Of a DNA stretch of 64,000 nt, positions 45,553-55,145 are shown piece after piece; the first letter of the stretch is position 1; the number at the start of each line of letters is the position of its first letter. A model generated the notes under the pieces. The model worked only from the letters and a program-made list of their open reading frames with translations, was not told the origin of the DNA and did no database searches. The stretch covers positions 4,685,523-4,749,522 of the forward strand of contig NZ_CP022296.1 of NCBI RefSeq assembly GCF_017310035.1, given 5' to 3'. A program made the position numbers and the translations under genes. The stretch comes from Nocardioides sp. S5 (GTDB lineage Bacteria; Actinomycetota; Actinomycetes; Propionibacteriales; Nocardioidaceae).

Positions 45553-47793
45553 GTGCCCCGCCCGTCATCGTTCCGCGCTGCCCTGGCGGGGCTGCTGACC
45601 CTCGGCGCGGCCACGAGCGGCGCGTTGGCACCGGCGTACGCCGCCCCGGCCGAGGAGTCCGACCCGCTCGTGGTGCACATCGACACGATCAGCCCCGAGC
45701 TGCCGCGCACCGGTGACGTGGAGATCACCGGCACCGTCACCAACGTCAGCGACGAGACCTTCACCCGGATCAACCTGCACGCCTTCGCCTCGCAGGCGCC
45801 GATCCCCACCACCACGGCGCTCGCGGAGTCGGTCACCATCGACCCGGCGGAGTACGTCGGCCAGCGTGTGACCGTGCCGGGCACCTTCGACACCGTCGAC
45901 GAGCTCGCGCCCGGCGACACCGCCTCCTTCACCGACACCGTCCCCGTCGAGCTGCTCGAGGTGCCCGACGAGGAAGGCGTCTACTGGATCGGCATCCACG
46001 CCCTCGGCGACAGCTCGGTCCCTCGTGACACCGTGGCCGACGGCCGCGCGCGGACCTTCATCCCGCGCAAGCCCTCCGGCGGGGCCTCCAAGGAGGCGTC
46101 GGTGATCCTGTCGGTGCGCGGACGGGTCTGGTACGACGAGGACGGCAGGATCAGCGGGGTCGAGCGCTGGGCTCGGCGGCTGGAGGAGGGCGGCAGCCTC
46201 GACGCGGCCCTCGACATGGCCGACTCGGCCGGGGACGCGCCGTACAGCTGGCTCGTGGACCCCGCCGTGCTCGTGGCCCTGCGCCGGCTCTCCTTCGGCA
46301 ACCCGACGCGCAGCATCGCGCCGGACGAGAACGTGCCCGGGCAGGAGCCGACGCCCACCGAGACGCCGGCCGAGGAGGACGGGAGCGAGACTCCGGAGTC
46401 CACGCCCGAGTCCGAGGAGACCCTGACCCCGCCCTCGACCGGAGAGGGTCCCGAACCCACCGAGGACGAGGCGCTCCTCGCCGCCGCCGCCACCGCGTGG
46501 CTCGACCGCTTCCGCGACCTGGTGGGCGCGCAGCCGGTGCTCACCCTGCCCTTCGGGGACCTGGACGTCTCGGCAGCGGTGCGCAACGACGCCACGAGGT
46601 ACGACCAGGCGGTCGCGCGCAGTGCCGAGGTGATGACCGCACTCGGCCTGCCCACGCAGCCCGCCGTGGCGCCGGCAGCCGACCGGTTGAGCCCCGAGGC
46701 GATCGCACGGACCTCCACCGACACGGTCGTGCTGCTCGGCGACAACGCCTTCCTCCTCCCTCCGACCACACCGAACTCGGTCGTCCGGCTCCTGGGCCAC
46801 AAGGTGGTGGTCACCAGCACCGGCGCCGAGAGCGGCGGCCCCGCGCCGACCGCCGCCACCGATCCGCTCGCGCTGCGCCAGCGGCTGCTGAGCGAGGCCG
46901 CGCTGCGCCTGGTCGCCGACGACACCGCTCCCCTGGTGGTGACCCTGCCGACGGTGTGGCGCGGGGAGGACGCCGAGTCGTTCTTCGCCGGGCTCGACCG
47001 CCCCTGGCTGGACCTCGTGCCGGTCGCCGAGGTCGCGGAGCGCGGAGCGGTCGGGGTGAAGGCTTCCAGCCTCTCCTACACCGAGGTCGACCGGGAGGCC
47101 GAGCTGGACACGGTGGCCTTCGCCGCGGCCGAGCGCGTGACCGACGCCGCCACCCTGCTCGAGCGGGTGCTCACCCTGCAGACCACGATCGAGCAGCAGG
47201 TCCGCGACGAGGTGTTGGTGACACTGTCGGAGCAGCATCGCCCGCGACCCCGGCTCGCGCTGCGCGCAGCCGGCCGGGTCGAGGAGGCTCTCGAGGACGA
47301 CCTTGCCAGGATCACCGTCGAGGCCCCGACCGCGGTCACGCTGTCCAGCGACGCCGGCCCCTTCCCCACCACCGTGGTCAACGGGCTGGACCAGCCGGTC
47401 ACGGTGCAGGTCCGGGCGACGACGGACGGCGAGCTCACGGTCACCGGCGACGGCGTGCGCGATCTGGGCCCCCAGGCGCGGAGCGTGATCCGCTACGAGG
47501 CCACGGCCGCCCGGGCGGGCGTGCACAGCGTCCGGCTCGTGGTCACCAGCGTCGACGGGGAGCCCCTCGGGTCCAGCGACCTGCTGCCGGTCCGCGCCGC
47601 ACGGGTCAGCGCGCTGATCTGGATCGTGATGGCCGTCGGGGCCCTGGTCCTGTTCGGCATGATCGGCTACCGCCTGCCGGGCCAGATCCGCCAGCGGCGG
47701 GCCGAGCTCGCGGCCGCCGAGGCCGCTGCCGAGCAGCCCGCCGACGGGCAACCCACCACCGCTGGGGCCGACCCGGCCCCGGAGCACGCATGA
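45553..47793 (+). CDS. DUF6049 exported protein upstream of murJ
   Basis: 746-aa envelope protein, counterpart of mycobacterial Rv3909. It has a signal peptide (LLTLGAATSGALAPAYA-AP), a beta-rich adhesin-like N-terminal domain, an acidic Pro/Thr/Glu linker (about residues 260-305) and a large central domain. One C-terminal helix (VSALIWIVMAVGALVLFGMIG) is followed by a cytosolic tail. GTG 45553 has TAACAT 6 nt upstream (leaderless) and a GGAAC at 45525. Its stop overlaps murJ (ATGA), so it is made with the lipid II flippase. Function unknown. Confidence 0.87.
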   Translation: MPRPSSFRAALAGLLTLGAATSGALAPAYAAPAEESDPLVVHIDTISPELPRTGDVEITGTVTNVSDETFTRINLHAFASQAPIPTTTALAESVTIDPAEYVGQRVTVPGTFDTVDELAPGDTASFTDTVPVELLEVPDEEGVYWIGIHALGDSSVPRDTVADGRARTFIPRKPSGGASKEASVILSVRGRVWYDEDGRISGVERWARRLEEGGSLDAALDMADSAGDAPYSWLVDPAVLVALRRLSFGNPTRSIAPDENVPGQEPTPTETPAEEDGSETPESTPESEETLTPPSTGEGPEPTEDEALLAAAATAWLDRFRDLVGAQPVLTLPFGDLDVSAAVRNDATRYDQAVARSAEVMTALGLPTQPAVAPAADRLSPEAIARTSTDTVVLLGDNAFLLPPTTPNSVVRLLGHKVVVTSTGAESGGPAPTAATDPLALRQRLLSEAALRLVADDTAPLVVTLPTVWRGEDAESFFAGLDRPWLDLVPVAEVAERGAVGVKASSLSYTEVDREAELDTVAFAAAERVTDAATLLERVLTLQTTIEQQVRDEVLVTLSEQHRPRPRLALRAAGRVEEALEDDLARITVEAPTAVTLSSDAGPFPTTVVNGLDQPVTVQVRATTDGELTVTGDGVRDLGPQARSVIRYEATAARAGVHSVRLVVTSVDGEPLGSSDLLPVRAARVSALIWIVMAVGALVLFGMIGYRLPGQIRQRRAELAAAEAAAEQPADGQPTTAGADPAPEHA

Positions 47794-49427
47794 CCGAGCA
47801 GCGGATCCTGGCCTCCTCGGCCGTGATGGCCGCGGGCACCGTCTTCTCGCGGGCCTCCGGGTTCATCCGCAGCGCGCTGCTCGTCGCGGCGCTCGGCGCG
47901 GCGCTGCGCGCCGACCTGTTCACCATCGCCAACACGTTGCCCAACATGGTCTACATCCTGCTGGCGGGCGGCATCTTCAACGCCGTGCTCGTGCCGCAGC
48001 TGGTGCGACGGATCAAGGCCGACCCCGACGGCGGCGACGCCTACGCGAGCCGCGTCATCACCCTGTCGGCGCTCTTCCTCGGGGTCGTCACGGCGCTGCT
48101 GGTCGTGCTCGCTCCGCTGCTGCTGCGGGCCTACCTCGACGACCGCATGCTCGAGCCCGACCGTGTCGCACAGCTCGAGACGATCGTCGACCTCACGCGG
48201 TGGTGCCTGCCGCAGGTCTTCTTCTACGGCATGTACGTCCTGGTGGGTCAGGTGCTCAACGCGCGCGGCCGGTTCGGCCCGATGATGTGGGCGCCGATCG
48301 CCAACAACCTCATCGCCGTGGTGATGCTCGTCGGCTACCTCGTGGTGTGGGGCTCGATCGCCGAGGGGCCCGAGAAGTACGAGGCGCTCAGCACCGCCCA
48401 GGAGGTCGTGCTCGGAGTCGGGTCGACCCTTGGCATCGTTGCCCAGTGCCTGGTGCTCGTGCCCTACCTGCGGGCGTCGGGCTTCACCTACCGCCCGCGC
48501 TTCGACTTCCGCGACCCCGAGCTGCGCCACACGCTGTCCCTGGGCATCTGGACCGTGCTCTTCGTGATCGTCACCCAGGCGGCGTACCTCGTGGTCGTCC
48601 GGCTCGCCTCGAGCGGCACCGCCGGCGCCGGTGAGGGCACGGGGATCACCGTCTACAGCAGCAGCCTGCTGATCATGATGGTGCCGCACTCGATCGTCAC
48701 GGTGTCGCTGACGACCGCGATCCTGCCGCGGCTGTCCGCGTACGCCCACGAGGACCGGCTCGCCGAGCTCGGCAGCACCGTTGGCTCGACGCTGCGCACC
48801 GCGCTGGCGCTCGTGCTCCCCTTCGCCGTCGTGCTGCCCGTCGTCGCCGGCGACGTGGCGTCGGTGGCCTTCGGGTGGGCAGGTCCCGAGACGGCCGAGA
48901 GGTTCACCCCGACGCTGGCGCTCTTCGGCCCGGCGCTGGTCTTCTTCACCATCCACTACTTCATGCTTCGCGGCTTCTACGCCATGGAGATGACCCGCCT
49001 GGTCTTCCTCATCCAGGTCGCCGTCTCGCTCACCAACATCGCTGTCGCCGTGGTGCTGGTGCCGAACACTCCCCCGGAGGCGACGGCGCCGATGCTCGTC
49101 GTCGCCTACCTGTCGTCGTACGCCGTCGGCGCGGCACTCAGCTTCGCCGTCCTCCAGCGCACCGTGGGCGGGCTCGAGGCACCGCAGCTCGTGCGCTTCC
49201 TCGTCCGCATGGTCGTCGTCCTGGCCGCCGCGGGCGCTGCCGCTTGGCTGGTCCAGCTGTCGATGGCCGGCCTCGGCGAGCGCCCCGGCCCGCTCCTGGC
49301 GCTGCTGCGCGGCGGGACCAGCGCCCTCGTGGGGGGCGTCGTGCTGCTCGTCGGGGCGAAGCTGATGCGGGTCCGCGAGGTGACCACCCTCGTCGACACC
49401 GTCGCGGCGCGCCTGCGGCGCGGGTGA
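47790..49427 (+). CDS. murJ: Lipid II flippase MurJ (without fused kinase domain)
   Basis: 545-aa MOP-family flippase with 14 helices that moves lipid II across the membrane. Signatures: GTVFSRASGFIRSALLVAALG, ANTLPNMVYILLAGGIFNAVLVPQ and GRFGPMMWAPIANN. In mycobacteria MurJ (MviN) carries a pseudokinase and extracytoplasmic domain in the same chain; here these are on the next gene. ATG 47790 overlaps the DUF6049 stop. Confidence 0.96.
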   Translation: MTEQRILASSAVMAAGTVFSRASGFIRSALLVAALGAALRADLFTIANTLPNMVYILLAGGIFNAVLVPQLVRRIKADPDGGDAYASRVITLSALFLGVVTALLVVLAPLLLRAYLDDRMLEPDRVAQLETIVDLTRWCLPQVFFYGMYVLVGQVLNARGRFGPMMWAPIANNLIAVVMLVGYLVVWGSIAEGPEKYEALSTAQEVVLGVGSTLGIVAQCLVLVPYLRASGFTYRPRFDFRDPELRHTLSLGIWTVLFVIVTQAAYLVVVRLASSGTAGAGEGTGITVYSSSLLIMMVPHSIVTVSLTTAILPRLSAYAHEDRLAELGSTVGSTLRTALALVLPFAVVLPVVAGDVASVAFGWAGPETAERFTPTLALFGPALVFFTIHYFMLRGFYAMEMTRLVFLIQVAVSLTNIAVAVVLVPNTPPEATAPMLVVAYLSSYAVGAALSFAVLQRTVGGLEAPQLVRFLVRMVVVLAAAGAAAWLVQLSMAGLGERPGPLLALLRGGTSALVGGVVLLVGAKLMRVREVTTLVDTVAARLRRG

Positions 49428-49490
49428 GACTCCCTAGAGTGGGTCCGAGCAAGACGACAGACGCCGGACCGGTGGGGAGCGAGGTGAGCG

Positions 49491-51407
49491 ATGCCGACGT
49501 CGATGCAGGCCGGTGACGTCCTCGCCGGGCGCTATCGGCTCGACGACCTGCTCGCCGAGAGCGCCGGCGGGCGGTTCTGGCGCGCCCACGACCAGGTGCT
49601 GCACCGCGCGGTCTCGGTGCACCTGCTGCCCGGCGACGACGAGCGCGCGCCGGCGCTGCTCGAGGCCGCCCGGCGCAGCGGTCCGGTGGTCAACCGTCGC
49701 CTGCTCCGCGTGCTCGACGCGGAGGTCGCCGACGGCCGGTGCTACGTCGTCAACGAGTGGGGCCAGGGCGAGTCGCTCGACATCCTGCTCACCCGCGAAG
49801 GTCCGCTGGCGCCCCGGCGCGCGGCCTGGCTCGTCGGGGAGGTGGCCGACAGCATGGCCGAGGCCCACGACGCCGGCCTCGCCCACGGCTGCCTGACCCC
49901 GGAGAACGTGCTGATCGACCAGCACGGGCAGGTGCGGATCATCGGCTTCGGGGTGGAGGCGGCCCTGCGCGGACTGCCCGCCGGGCGGATCAGCGTCGAC
50001 GAGATCGACCTCGCCGGGCTGCTCTACTGCGCGCTCACCGGCAAGTGGGCCGGCGTGTCGGAGTCGGGGGTCCCCGCGGCTCCCGAGGTGCACGGCGACG
50101 TGCTGCGCCCGCGTCGCGTCCGGGCCGGCATCCCGCGGATGCTCGACGCGCTGTGCGACCAGGTCCTCAACCCCGAGCACGCGCCGGGCGAGGCCGGCTC
50201 CGACTACACCGCGCGCCGGCTCCGCGACCTGCTCCACGACTACGTCGGCGACGTCGCCGGGACGCCCCTGCCCGTGGCGCCCGGGGTCCCGCTGGTCACC
50301 ACGCCCACCCCGACACCGACCGTCCCGGACGGCGACGTCGTCGACGCCGACGCGATCGAGCCGGACCCGGAGCCCGCACCCGAGCCCGAGGCCGCACCCG
50401 ACCCTGAGCCCGACCCGCAGCCCGAGCCGGCCCCGACGCCCGTCGTCGACCTCCCCACCCAGGCGGGGATGCCGGTCTTCCACGACGACGACGAGGTCGA
50501 CTGGCTCCGCGCGCGCGCCGACAAGCCCGCTCCCCCGCCGCCGCTCGACGACCCGACCCCGAAGCCGCTCTTCGCCCCCGACCCGCCCGACGGGGAGCCC
50601 GTACGCCGTCCGCGTCCCGGCAGCCGCGCGGCCAACGGCGGCCAGGGCTACTGGCCCTGGGACGTCTCCCAGGACTCCTCGGTCAGCCAGGACTCCGGCG
50701 TCCGGCCGCCGCCCGGTCGTGACACGGGTTCGTGGTCGTCGGGGTCGTGGGCGGGCGACCGCTGGGGCACCGGCGACGGGCTCGACGACACCGGCGAGCA
50801 GGTCCCGGGACGCAGCTGGATCCGGCTCGCGATGATCGTGGGCATCTGCCTGCTGGTGGGTGTCGCGGCCGTCGCGGCCTACCAGCTCGGGCTGAAGCCG
50901 CCCATCCCCGGCGACTCCACGGACGAACCGACCACGAGCGCGAGCCCGACCGCGACCGAGCCGACGCCCTTCACCGACCTCGTCGCCGACGACTTCGACC
51001 CGCAGGGCGCGCCGCCGCGCGAGGAGAACCCCGAGCAGGTCCCCAACGTCGTCGACGGCGATCCCGCGACCGCGTGGACCACGTCGACCTACGAGCAGAA
51101 CTTCGGTCCCGGCGGGCTCAAGAGCGGCGTCGGCGTCGTCATCGACCTCGGCACCACCCGCGCGGTGCGCCGGGTGGTCGTGACCACCTCGGGCGGCCAG
51201 ACCGCCCTGGCGGCGTACGTCACCTCCGAGGCGCCCACGGGCGTCGCGGGCCTCACCCCGGTCGACACCGCCTCCGCCGACGGCCCGGTCACGATCGAGC
51301 TCGACGAGGCGGTCTCGGGCCGCTACGTCACCGTCTGGCTGACCCTGATCCCGGCGGTCGACGGCGGGTTCCGCGGCACGATCTCCGAGGTGCAGGTGCT
51401 CGGATGA
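49491..51407 (+). CDS. Membrane pseudokinase with discoidin-like outer domain
   Basis: 638 aa. The kinase fold (residues 10-250) lacks catalysis: the ATP Lys is replaced (AVSVHLLP, His44), the catalytic loop reads HGCLTPENVLI instead of HRDxKxxN, and DFG is GFG (152-154). A Pro/Glu/Asp linker (280-435) precedes one helix (LAMIVGICLLVGVAAVAAY, about 445). The outside domain (about 500-638) is a beta-sandwich of F5/8-type-C appearance (VVDGDPATAWTTSTYEQ, RYVTVWLT). It matches the C-terminal part of mycobacterial MviN, a scaffold for phospho-dependent FhaA binding. Located between murJ and sigM; stop overlaps sigM. Confidence 0.88.
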   Translation: MPTSMQAGDVLAGRYRLDDLLAESAGGRFWRAHDQVLHRAVSVHLLPGDDERAPALLEAARRSGPVVNRRLLRVLDAEVADGRCYVVNEWGQGESLDILLTREGPLAPRRAAWLVGEVADSMAEAHDAGLAHGCLTPENVLIDQHGQVRIIGFGVEAALRGLPAGRISVDEIDLAGLLYCALTGKWAGVSESGVPAAPEVHGDVLRPRRVRAGIPRMLDALCDQVLNPEHAPGEAGSDYTARRLRDLLHDYVGDVAGTPLPVAPGVPLVTTPTPTPTVPDGDVVDADAIEPDPEPAPEPEAAPDPEPDPQPEPAPTPVVDLPTQAGMPVFHDDDEVDWLRARADKPAPPPPLDDPTPKPLFAPDPPDGEPVRRPRPGSRAANGGQGYWPWDVSQDSSVSQDSGVRPPPGRDTGSWSSGSWAGDRWGTGDGLDDTGEQVPGRSWIRLAMIVGICLLVGVAAVAAYQLGLKPPIPGDSTDEPTTSASPTATEPTPFTDLVADDFDPQGAPPREENPEQVPNVVDGDPATAWTTSTYEQNFGPGGLKSGVGVVIDLGTTRAVRRVVVTTSGGQTALAAYVTSEAPTGVAGLTPVDTASADGPVTIELDEAVSGRYVTVWLTLIPAVDGGFRGTISEVQVLG

Positions 51408-52069
51408 CCGCTCCGGTGAGCGACCGGTCCGACCAGGCGCTCCTCCAGGCGCACGTCGACGGGGACGCCGACGCCTTCGGCGAGCTCTTCGCCCGCCACC
51501 GCGACCGGCTGTGGGCGGTCGCGCTGCGCACCATGGGCAACCCCGAGGACGCCGCTGACGGCTTGCAGGACGCGATGGTCGCTGCGTTCCGCCGCGCCGG
51601 CTCCTTCCGGGGAGAGGCCGCCGTGACCACCTGGCTGCACCGCGTCGTGGTCAATGCCTGCCTCGACCGGATCCGCGCGTCGAAGATCCGCCGGCTCGAG
51701 GCGCTGCCCGACGACGTCGAGGACCGGGGCACGCTCGTCGCGACCGCGGTGCACGACGACCGCCCCGAGGAGGCGGCCGAGGACAACGAGCGGCGCCGGC
51801 GCGTGCTGGCCGCCCTCGCGACGCTCCCGGCCGACCAGCGCGCGGCGCTGGTGCTGGTCGACATGGAGGGCTACCCGGTCGCGGAGGTGGCGCTGATGCT
51901 CGACTGCGCCGAGGGCACCGTGAAGTCGCGCTGCTCGCGGGGTCGTACGCGCCTGGCCGGCCTCCTGGCCGACCTGCACCACCCGGCCGGTGACCCGCCT
52001 CACGGGAACCCGCCCCCCGACGGGCCCGTCCAACCCACCGTGCGGCCCCGCGGGCCACCACGCGCCTGA
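51404..52069 (+). CDS. sigM: ECF sigma factor SigM
   Basis: 221-aa extracytoplasmic-function sigma-70. Region 2 is ADAFGELFARHRDRLWAVALRTMG ... DGLQDAMVAAFR; region 4 is LPADQRAALVLVDMEGYPVAEVALMLDCAEGTVKSR. A Pro-rich tail follows. Position between the pseudokinase and the anti-sigma/trxB genes is that of sigM in mycobacteria and Streptomyces, where it serves envelope and disulfide stress. ATG 51404 overlaps the pseudokinase stop. Confidence 0.93.
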   Translation: MTAPVSDRSDQALLQAHVDGDADAFGELFARHRDRLWAVALRTMGNPEDAADGLQDAMVAAFRRAGSFRGEAAVTTWLHRVVVNACLDRIRASKIRRLEALPDDVEDRGTLVATAVHDDRPEEAAEDNERRRRVLAALATLPADQRAALVLVDMEGYPVAEVALMLDCAEGTVKSRCSRGRTRLAGLLADLHHPAGDPPHGNPPPDGPVQPTVRPRGPPRA

Positions 52070-52113
52070 GCCCACTCACCCGCCCGACCGCCGATCCTCG
52101 AGGAGGTGACCCG

Positions 52114-52830
52114 ATGACCGATTCCCCCCGCCCGAGCCCCGAGCAGGAGGCCGTACGCCGCCTCCTGGCCGAGTCGCGCCACGACGGGCCCACTCCTCCG
52201 GAGGTCGTCGCCCGCCTCGACGACACGCTCGCGTCCCTGGTGGCCGAGCGCGGCGCCGCACCCCTGGCGTCCGAGGAGCCCGTGCCCGCACCGGTGACCG
52301 ACCTCGGTGCCCGCCGCCGACGCCTGGCGGGCGTCGGGCTGCTCGCAGCGGCCGCCGTGGTGGTCGCGGGCGTCGCCCTCGGCCAGGCGCTGCCGCGCTC
52401 GGGTGACGACACCGCCGCCGGTGGTGACGCCGCCACCGCCGACCGCGAGAGCTCGCTCGCCGAGTCGGCCCAGCCGGACGCCGAGGACGACAGCTCCGCC
52501 GGGTCCGCCGAGACCGCGCCCGAGTCCTTGAAGAGCACGATGGTCGCCCCTGACGCCGGCCTCCCGACGCTGTCGTCGGCCGACCCGTCGCTCGACCAGC
52601 AGGTGCAGGACCTCCGTGAGGACCTCGCGCGCTTCCAGCTCGGCTCGACCGACGCGCTCGGGCGGTGCGAGCTGCCCGCGACCGGCTCCGTACGTCGCCT
52701 CGCAGCGCAGGTCGACGGCCAGGCCGGGGCACTGGTCTTCCAGCGCCCGGACGGCGCGGCCCAGCAGGTCGCGGTCTACGTCTGCGGCGTGGCCGAGCCC
52801 GTGCGTACGCTCACGCTCCCCGCTCCCTGA
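52114..52830 (+). CDS. Membrane-anchored putative anti-SigM protein
   Basis: 238 aa. An N-terminal cytosolic helix bundle of about 70 residues (PEQEAVRRLLAESRHDGPTP) precedes one helix (AGVGLLAAAAVVVAGVALGQ). An acidic Ser/Asp linker follows, then an outside domain with two Cys (RCELP, VYVCG). There is no zinc anti-sigma HxxxCxxC motif. Position and topology match Rv3912, the proposed anti-SigM. ATG 52114 follows GAGGAGGTGACCC. Confidence 0.8.
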   Translation: MTDSPRPSPEQEAVRRLLAESRHDGPTPPEVVARLDDTLASLVAERGAAPLASEEPVPAPVTDLGARRRRLAGVGLLAAAAVVVAGVALGQALPRSGDDTAAGGDAATADRESSLAESAQPDAEDDSSAGSAETAPESLKSTMVAPDAGLPTLSSADPSLDQQVQDLREDLARFQLGSTDALGRCELPATGSVRRLAAQVDGQAGALVFQRPDGAAQQVAVYVCGVAEPVRTLTLPAP

Positions 52831-52872
52831 GGAGCTCGTCGCCGGGGTGGGGTCCGCATCACCCCCGGCGCG

Positions 52873-52898
52873 GGAAGAACGCTGGCCTACGATCGGTT
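52873..52898 (+). promoter_or_regulatory. ECF-type promoter of trxB (GGAAG-N18-GTT)
   Basis: GGAAG (52873-52877) and GTT (52896-52898) with 18 nt between, 46 nt before the trxB ATG. This fits the SigR/SigH thiol-stress consensus GGAAT-N18-GTT and the related SigM -35. The same pattern precedes trxA. An overlapping TACGAT (52889-52894) could serve the housekeeping sigma. Confidence 0.55.
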
Positions 52899-52943
52899 GA
52901 GCACGTAGGAAGACACCCGACCCAGCAGGAGTGACACAGCCCC

Positions 52944-53957
52944 ATGAGCGAGACCACCGGCACGCGCAACGTGATCATCATCGGCTCGGGGCCCTCGGGC
53001 TACACCGCCGCTGTCTACGCGGCCCGTGCAGCGCTGGAGCCGCTGGTGTTCGAGGGATCGGTCACCGCCGGCGGTGCGCTGATGAACACCACCGAGGTGG
53101 AGAACTTCCCCGGCTTCCGTGACGGCATCATGGGCCCCGCACTGATGGACGAGATGCGTGCGCAGGCCGAGCGCTTCGGCGCCGAGCTGGTCTCCGACGA
53201 CGTGGTCGAGGTCGACCTGACCGGTGACGTGAAGGTCGTCAGGACCGCCACCGACACCTACACCGCGCGCTCGGTGATCCTGTCCACGGGCTCGGGCTAC
53301 CGCAAGCTCGGCCTGCCTCGCGAGGACGAGCTGTCCGGTCGCGGTGTGTCGTGGTGCGCGACGTGCGACGGCTTCTTCTTCCGGGAGCAGGCCATCGCCG
53401 TCGTCGGTGGCGGCGACTCGGCCATCGAGGAGGCGACCTTCCTCACCCGCTTCGCCTCGAAGGTCTACCTCATCCACCGCCGCGACGAGCTGCGTGCCTC
53501 CAAGATCATGCAGGAGCGTGCCTTCGCCGACCCGAAGCTCGAGATGGTGTGGAACTCCGAGGTCGCCGCGATCAACGGCGCCGACAAGCTCGAGTCGATC
53601 GACCTGCGCGACACCGTGACGGGCGAGGAGCGCCGGCTCGACGTCACGGGCCTCTTCATCGCGATCGGGCACGACCCCCGCTCGGAACTGCTGACCGGCC
53701 AGGTCGACCTCGACGACGACGGCTACGTCCTCGTCGAGCACCCCTCGACCAAGACCAACCTGCCGGGCGTCTTCGCCGCGGGTGACCTCGTCGACCACCA
53801 CTACCGCCAGGCGATCACCGCTGCCGGCACCGGCTGCGCGGCCGCCCTCGACGCCGAGCGCTTCATCGCAGCCCTCGACCACGAGGCGTCCACCGCGGGT
53901 GACGCGGCGGCTACCGTCGAGGCGATCGCCGAAGAGGTGCAGACCGCCGGCGCCTGA
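52944..53957 (+). CDS. trxB: Thioredoxin reductase
   Basis: 337-aa low-Mr FAD/NADPH thioredoxin reductase. FAD site [19 protein letters not shown]; redox pair Cys138-Ala-Thr-Cys141 (WCATCDG); NADPH site [12 protein letters not shown]; closing FAD motif [23 protein letters not shown] split over the usual turn. Reduces TrxA. ATG 52944 follows GCAGGAG. Its partner trxA is 1.26 kb downstream rather than adjacent because of an inserted minus-strand marR-PH operon; trxB overlaps the PH gene by 47 bp. Confidence 0.97.
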   Translation: MSETTGTRNVIIIGSGPSGYTAAVYAARAALEPLVFEGSVTAGGALMNTTEVENFPGFRDGIMGPALMDEMRAQAERFGAELVSDDVVEVDLTGDVKVVRTATDTYTARSVILSTGSGYRKLGLPREDELSGRGVSWCATCDGFFFREQAIAVVGGGDSAIEEATFLTRFASKVYLIHRRDELRASKIMQERAFADPKLEMVWNSEVAAINGADKLESIDLRDTVTGEERRLDVTGLFIAIGHDPRSELLTGQVDLDDDGYVLVEHPSTKTNLPGVFAAGDLVDHHYRQAITAAGTGCAAALDAERFIAALDHEASTAGDAAATVEAIAEEVQTAGA

Positions 53958-54561
53958 GCACCTCAGCCACCTCGCGCGGCTCGTCGACCCACAGACCCAC
54001 CCGGGTCACGGTCGACGAGCCGTGCGGCGTCCGGAGCGTCGTCGGTCCGGTGAGCACCAGCTCGAGGTTCGTGCGGCTGCCGACACCGATCAGCAGCATC
54101 GCGCCCTCGCCCTCGCCCTGGACGTGCACGGACCTCAGCAGGCCCGGGAGCTCGTGGTCGACGGTGCGCACGCCGGCGATGCGCTCCAGGGGTACGTCGA
54201 CGCGGGCGTGGATGCCGTCGCGCACCTGCAGCATCGCCTCGCCCAGCAGGTGCGGGCGCACGCGGTAGGCCGCGAGCATCCCCAGCATCCACACCAGGCC
54301 CCAGACGCCGAGCACCAGCAGCGGGATCCGCAGCGGCGTCCACCACCGGCTGAGCACCACGTCGAGCACCACGACCTCGACGGCGGAGCCGAAGATCCAC
54401 AACCAGAGCATCGGGGCGACGAGCCGCGAGTAGCCGATGGGTGTCGCGCCGGCCGGCACGTCGGGTCGGCGTACGAGCCAGCGCCCCAGCGCCCGGTAGA
54501 GCGTGATCTCCAGCCTCAGCGCCTTCCAGGCCAGGGCCAGGCCGCGGCGTACGGCGTCCAT
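53911..54561 (-). CDS. Membrane protein with bacterial PH domain
   Basis: 216 aa. A basic N-terminal helix, two membrane helices ([37 protein letters not shown]) and then a bPH-like beta domain ([36 protein letters not shown]). Similar PH-domain membrane proteins have unknown roles. ATG 54561 overlaps the marR stop by one base (TGATG), so the two are coupled. It converges on trxB. Confidence 0.75.
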   Translation of the reverse strand: MDAVRRGLALAWKALRLEITLYRALGRWLVRRPDVPAGATPIGYSRLVAPMLWLWIFGSAVEVVVLDVVLSRWWTPLRIPLLVLGVWGLVWMLGMLAAYRVRPHLLGEAMLQVRDGIHARVDVPLERIAGVRTVDHELPGLLRSVHVQGEGEGAMLLIGVGSRTNLELVLTGPTTLRTPHGSSTVTRVGLWVDEPREVAEVLRRRRSAPLRRSPRR

Positions 54562-54998
54562 CACGCCTCCTCCATCAGCCGGGCGAACCGGCCGGTCGTG
54601 TCGTCGAGCACCTCGCTGAAGACCGCGAGGCGCTCCGGCGGGACGTCCCCGAACAACCGTCCTGCCAGGTCGGTGTGGGACGCCACGAGGTCGTCCACGG
54701 TGCGCGTGCCCAGCTCCGTCAGCGTGACGAGGGTCGCCCGACGGTCCGTGGGGTGGTCCTCCCGCGTCACGTGCCCGCTGGCGACGAGTCCGTCCACCAG
54801 GCCTGTGACGTTGCGAGGGGTGACGCCGAGCGCCTGCGCCAGCGCCTGCTGGGTGCTCGGTCCGCCCGCACCGACCACCCACAGCACGTGCACGCGCGAG
54901 GTCGTGAGGCCCTGCTCGCGCTCGAAGCGGGCCAGGTCGGCCTGCACAAGGGTGGCCAGGTGCAGGACCCGGTCGAGGACGTCGGTGGGCGTGGTCAT
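54561..54998 (-). CDS. MarR-family transcriptional regulator
   Basis: 145-aa MarR winged helix. DNA-binding part: STQQALAQALGVTPRNVTGLVDGLVASGHVTRE, with the wing Asp-Arg pair in HPTDRRATLVTLTE. C-terminal dimer helix around LFGDVPPERLAVFSEVLDDT. ATG 54998 has TAGATT 6 nt upstream and no ribosome-binding site (leaderless). The interleaved CTAC/GTAG operator covers that -10. It regulates itself and PH, possibly trxA, and may respond to a phenolic or oxidant ligand. Confidence 0.92.
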   Translation of the reverse strand: MTTPTDVLDRVLHLATLVQADLARFEREQGLTTSRVHVLWVVGAGGPSTQQALAQALGVTPRNVTGLVDGLVASGHVTREDHPTDRRATLVTLTELGTRTVDDLVASHTDLAGRLFGDVPPERLAVFSEVLDDTTGRFARLMEEA

Positions 54999-55023
54999 GT
55001 AGTGAATCTACTTCATGATGTAG
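54999..55023 (-). promoter_or_regulatory. MarR operator overlapping its own -10
   Basis: Two interlocked inverted repeats share a half-site: GTAG-TGAAT-CTAC (54999-55011) and CTAC-TTCATGAT-GTAG (55008-55023). They cover the TAGATT -10-like element of marR and touch its ATG, the expected geometry for autorepression. Confidence 0.65.
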
Positions 55024-55041
55024 GTGGTGCACCACTGGTGC

Positions 55042-55133
55042 GCGGTAGTCCACCGTGAAGTGGCGTGTAGTCCACCGGGAAGTGGCTGTCCCGAGGGCCC
55101 CTGCGCAGCCAGAAGCCGGTGGACTACCGGGAC
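55042..55133. repeat. REP-like palindromic repeat cluster near trxA (three units)
   Basis: Two plus-strand copies beginning GTAGTCCACCG (55046 and 55068 regions, 22 bp apart) and one minus-strand copy (CCGGTGGACTACCGG, 55116-55130). The second and third pair as a hairpin: GTAGTCCACCGG stem, symmetrical GAAG/GAAG internal loop, TGGCTG/CAGCCA stem. Unit sequences match the cluster at 1518-1616; one pair is identical at 21 of 22 positions. The third copy ends 15 bp upstream of the trxA ECF-type promoter. Confidence 0.8.
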
Positions 55134-55145
55134 TGGGCGAGGGCG

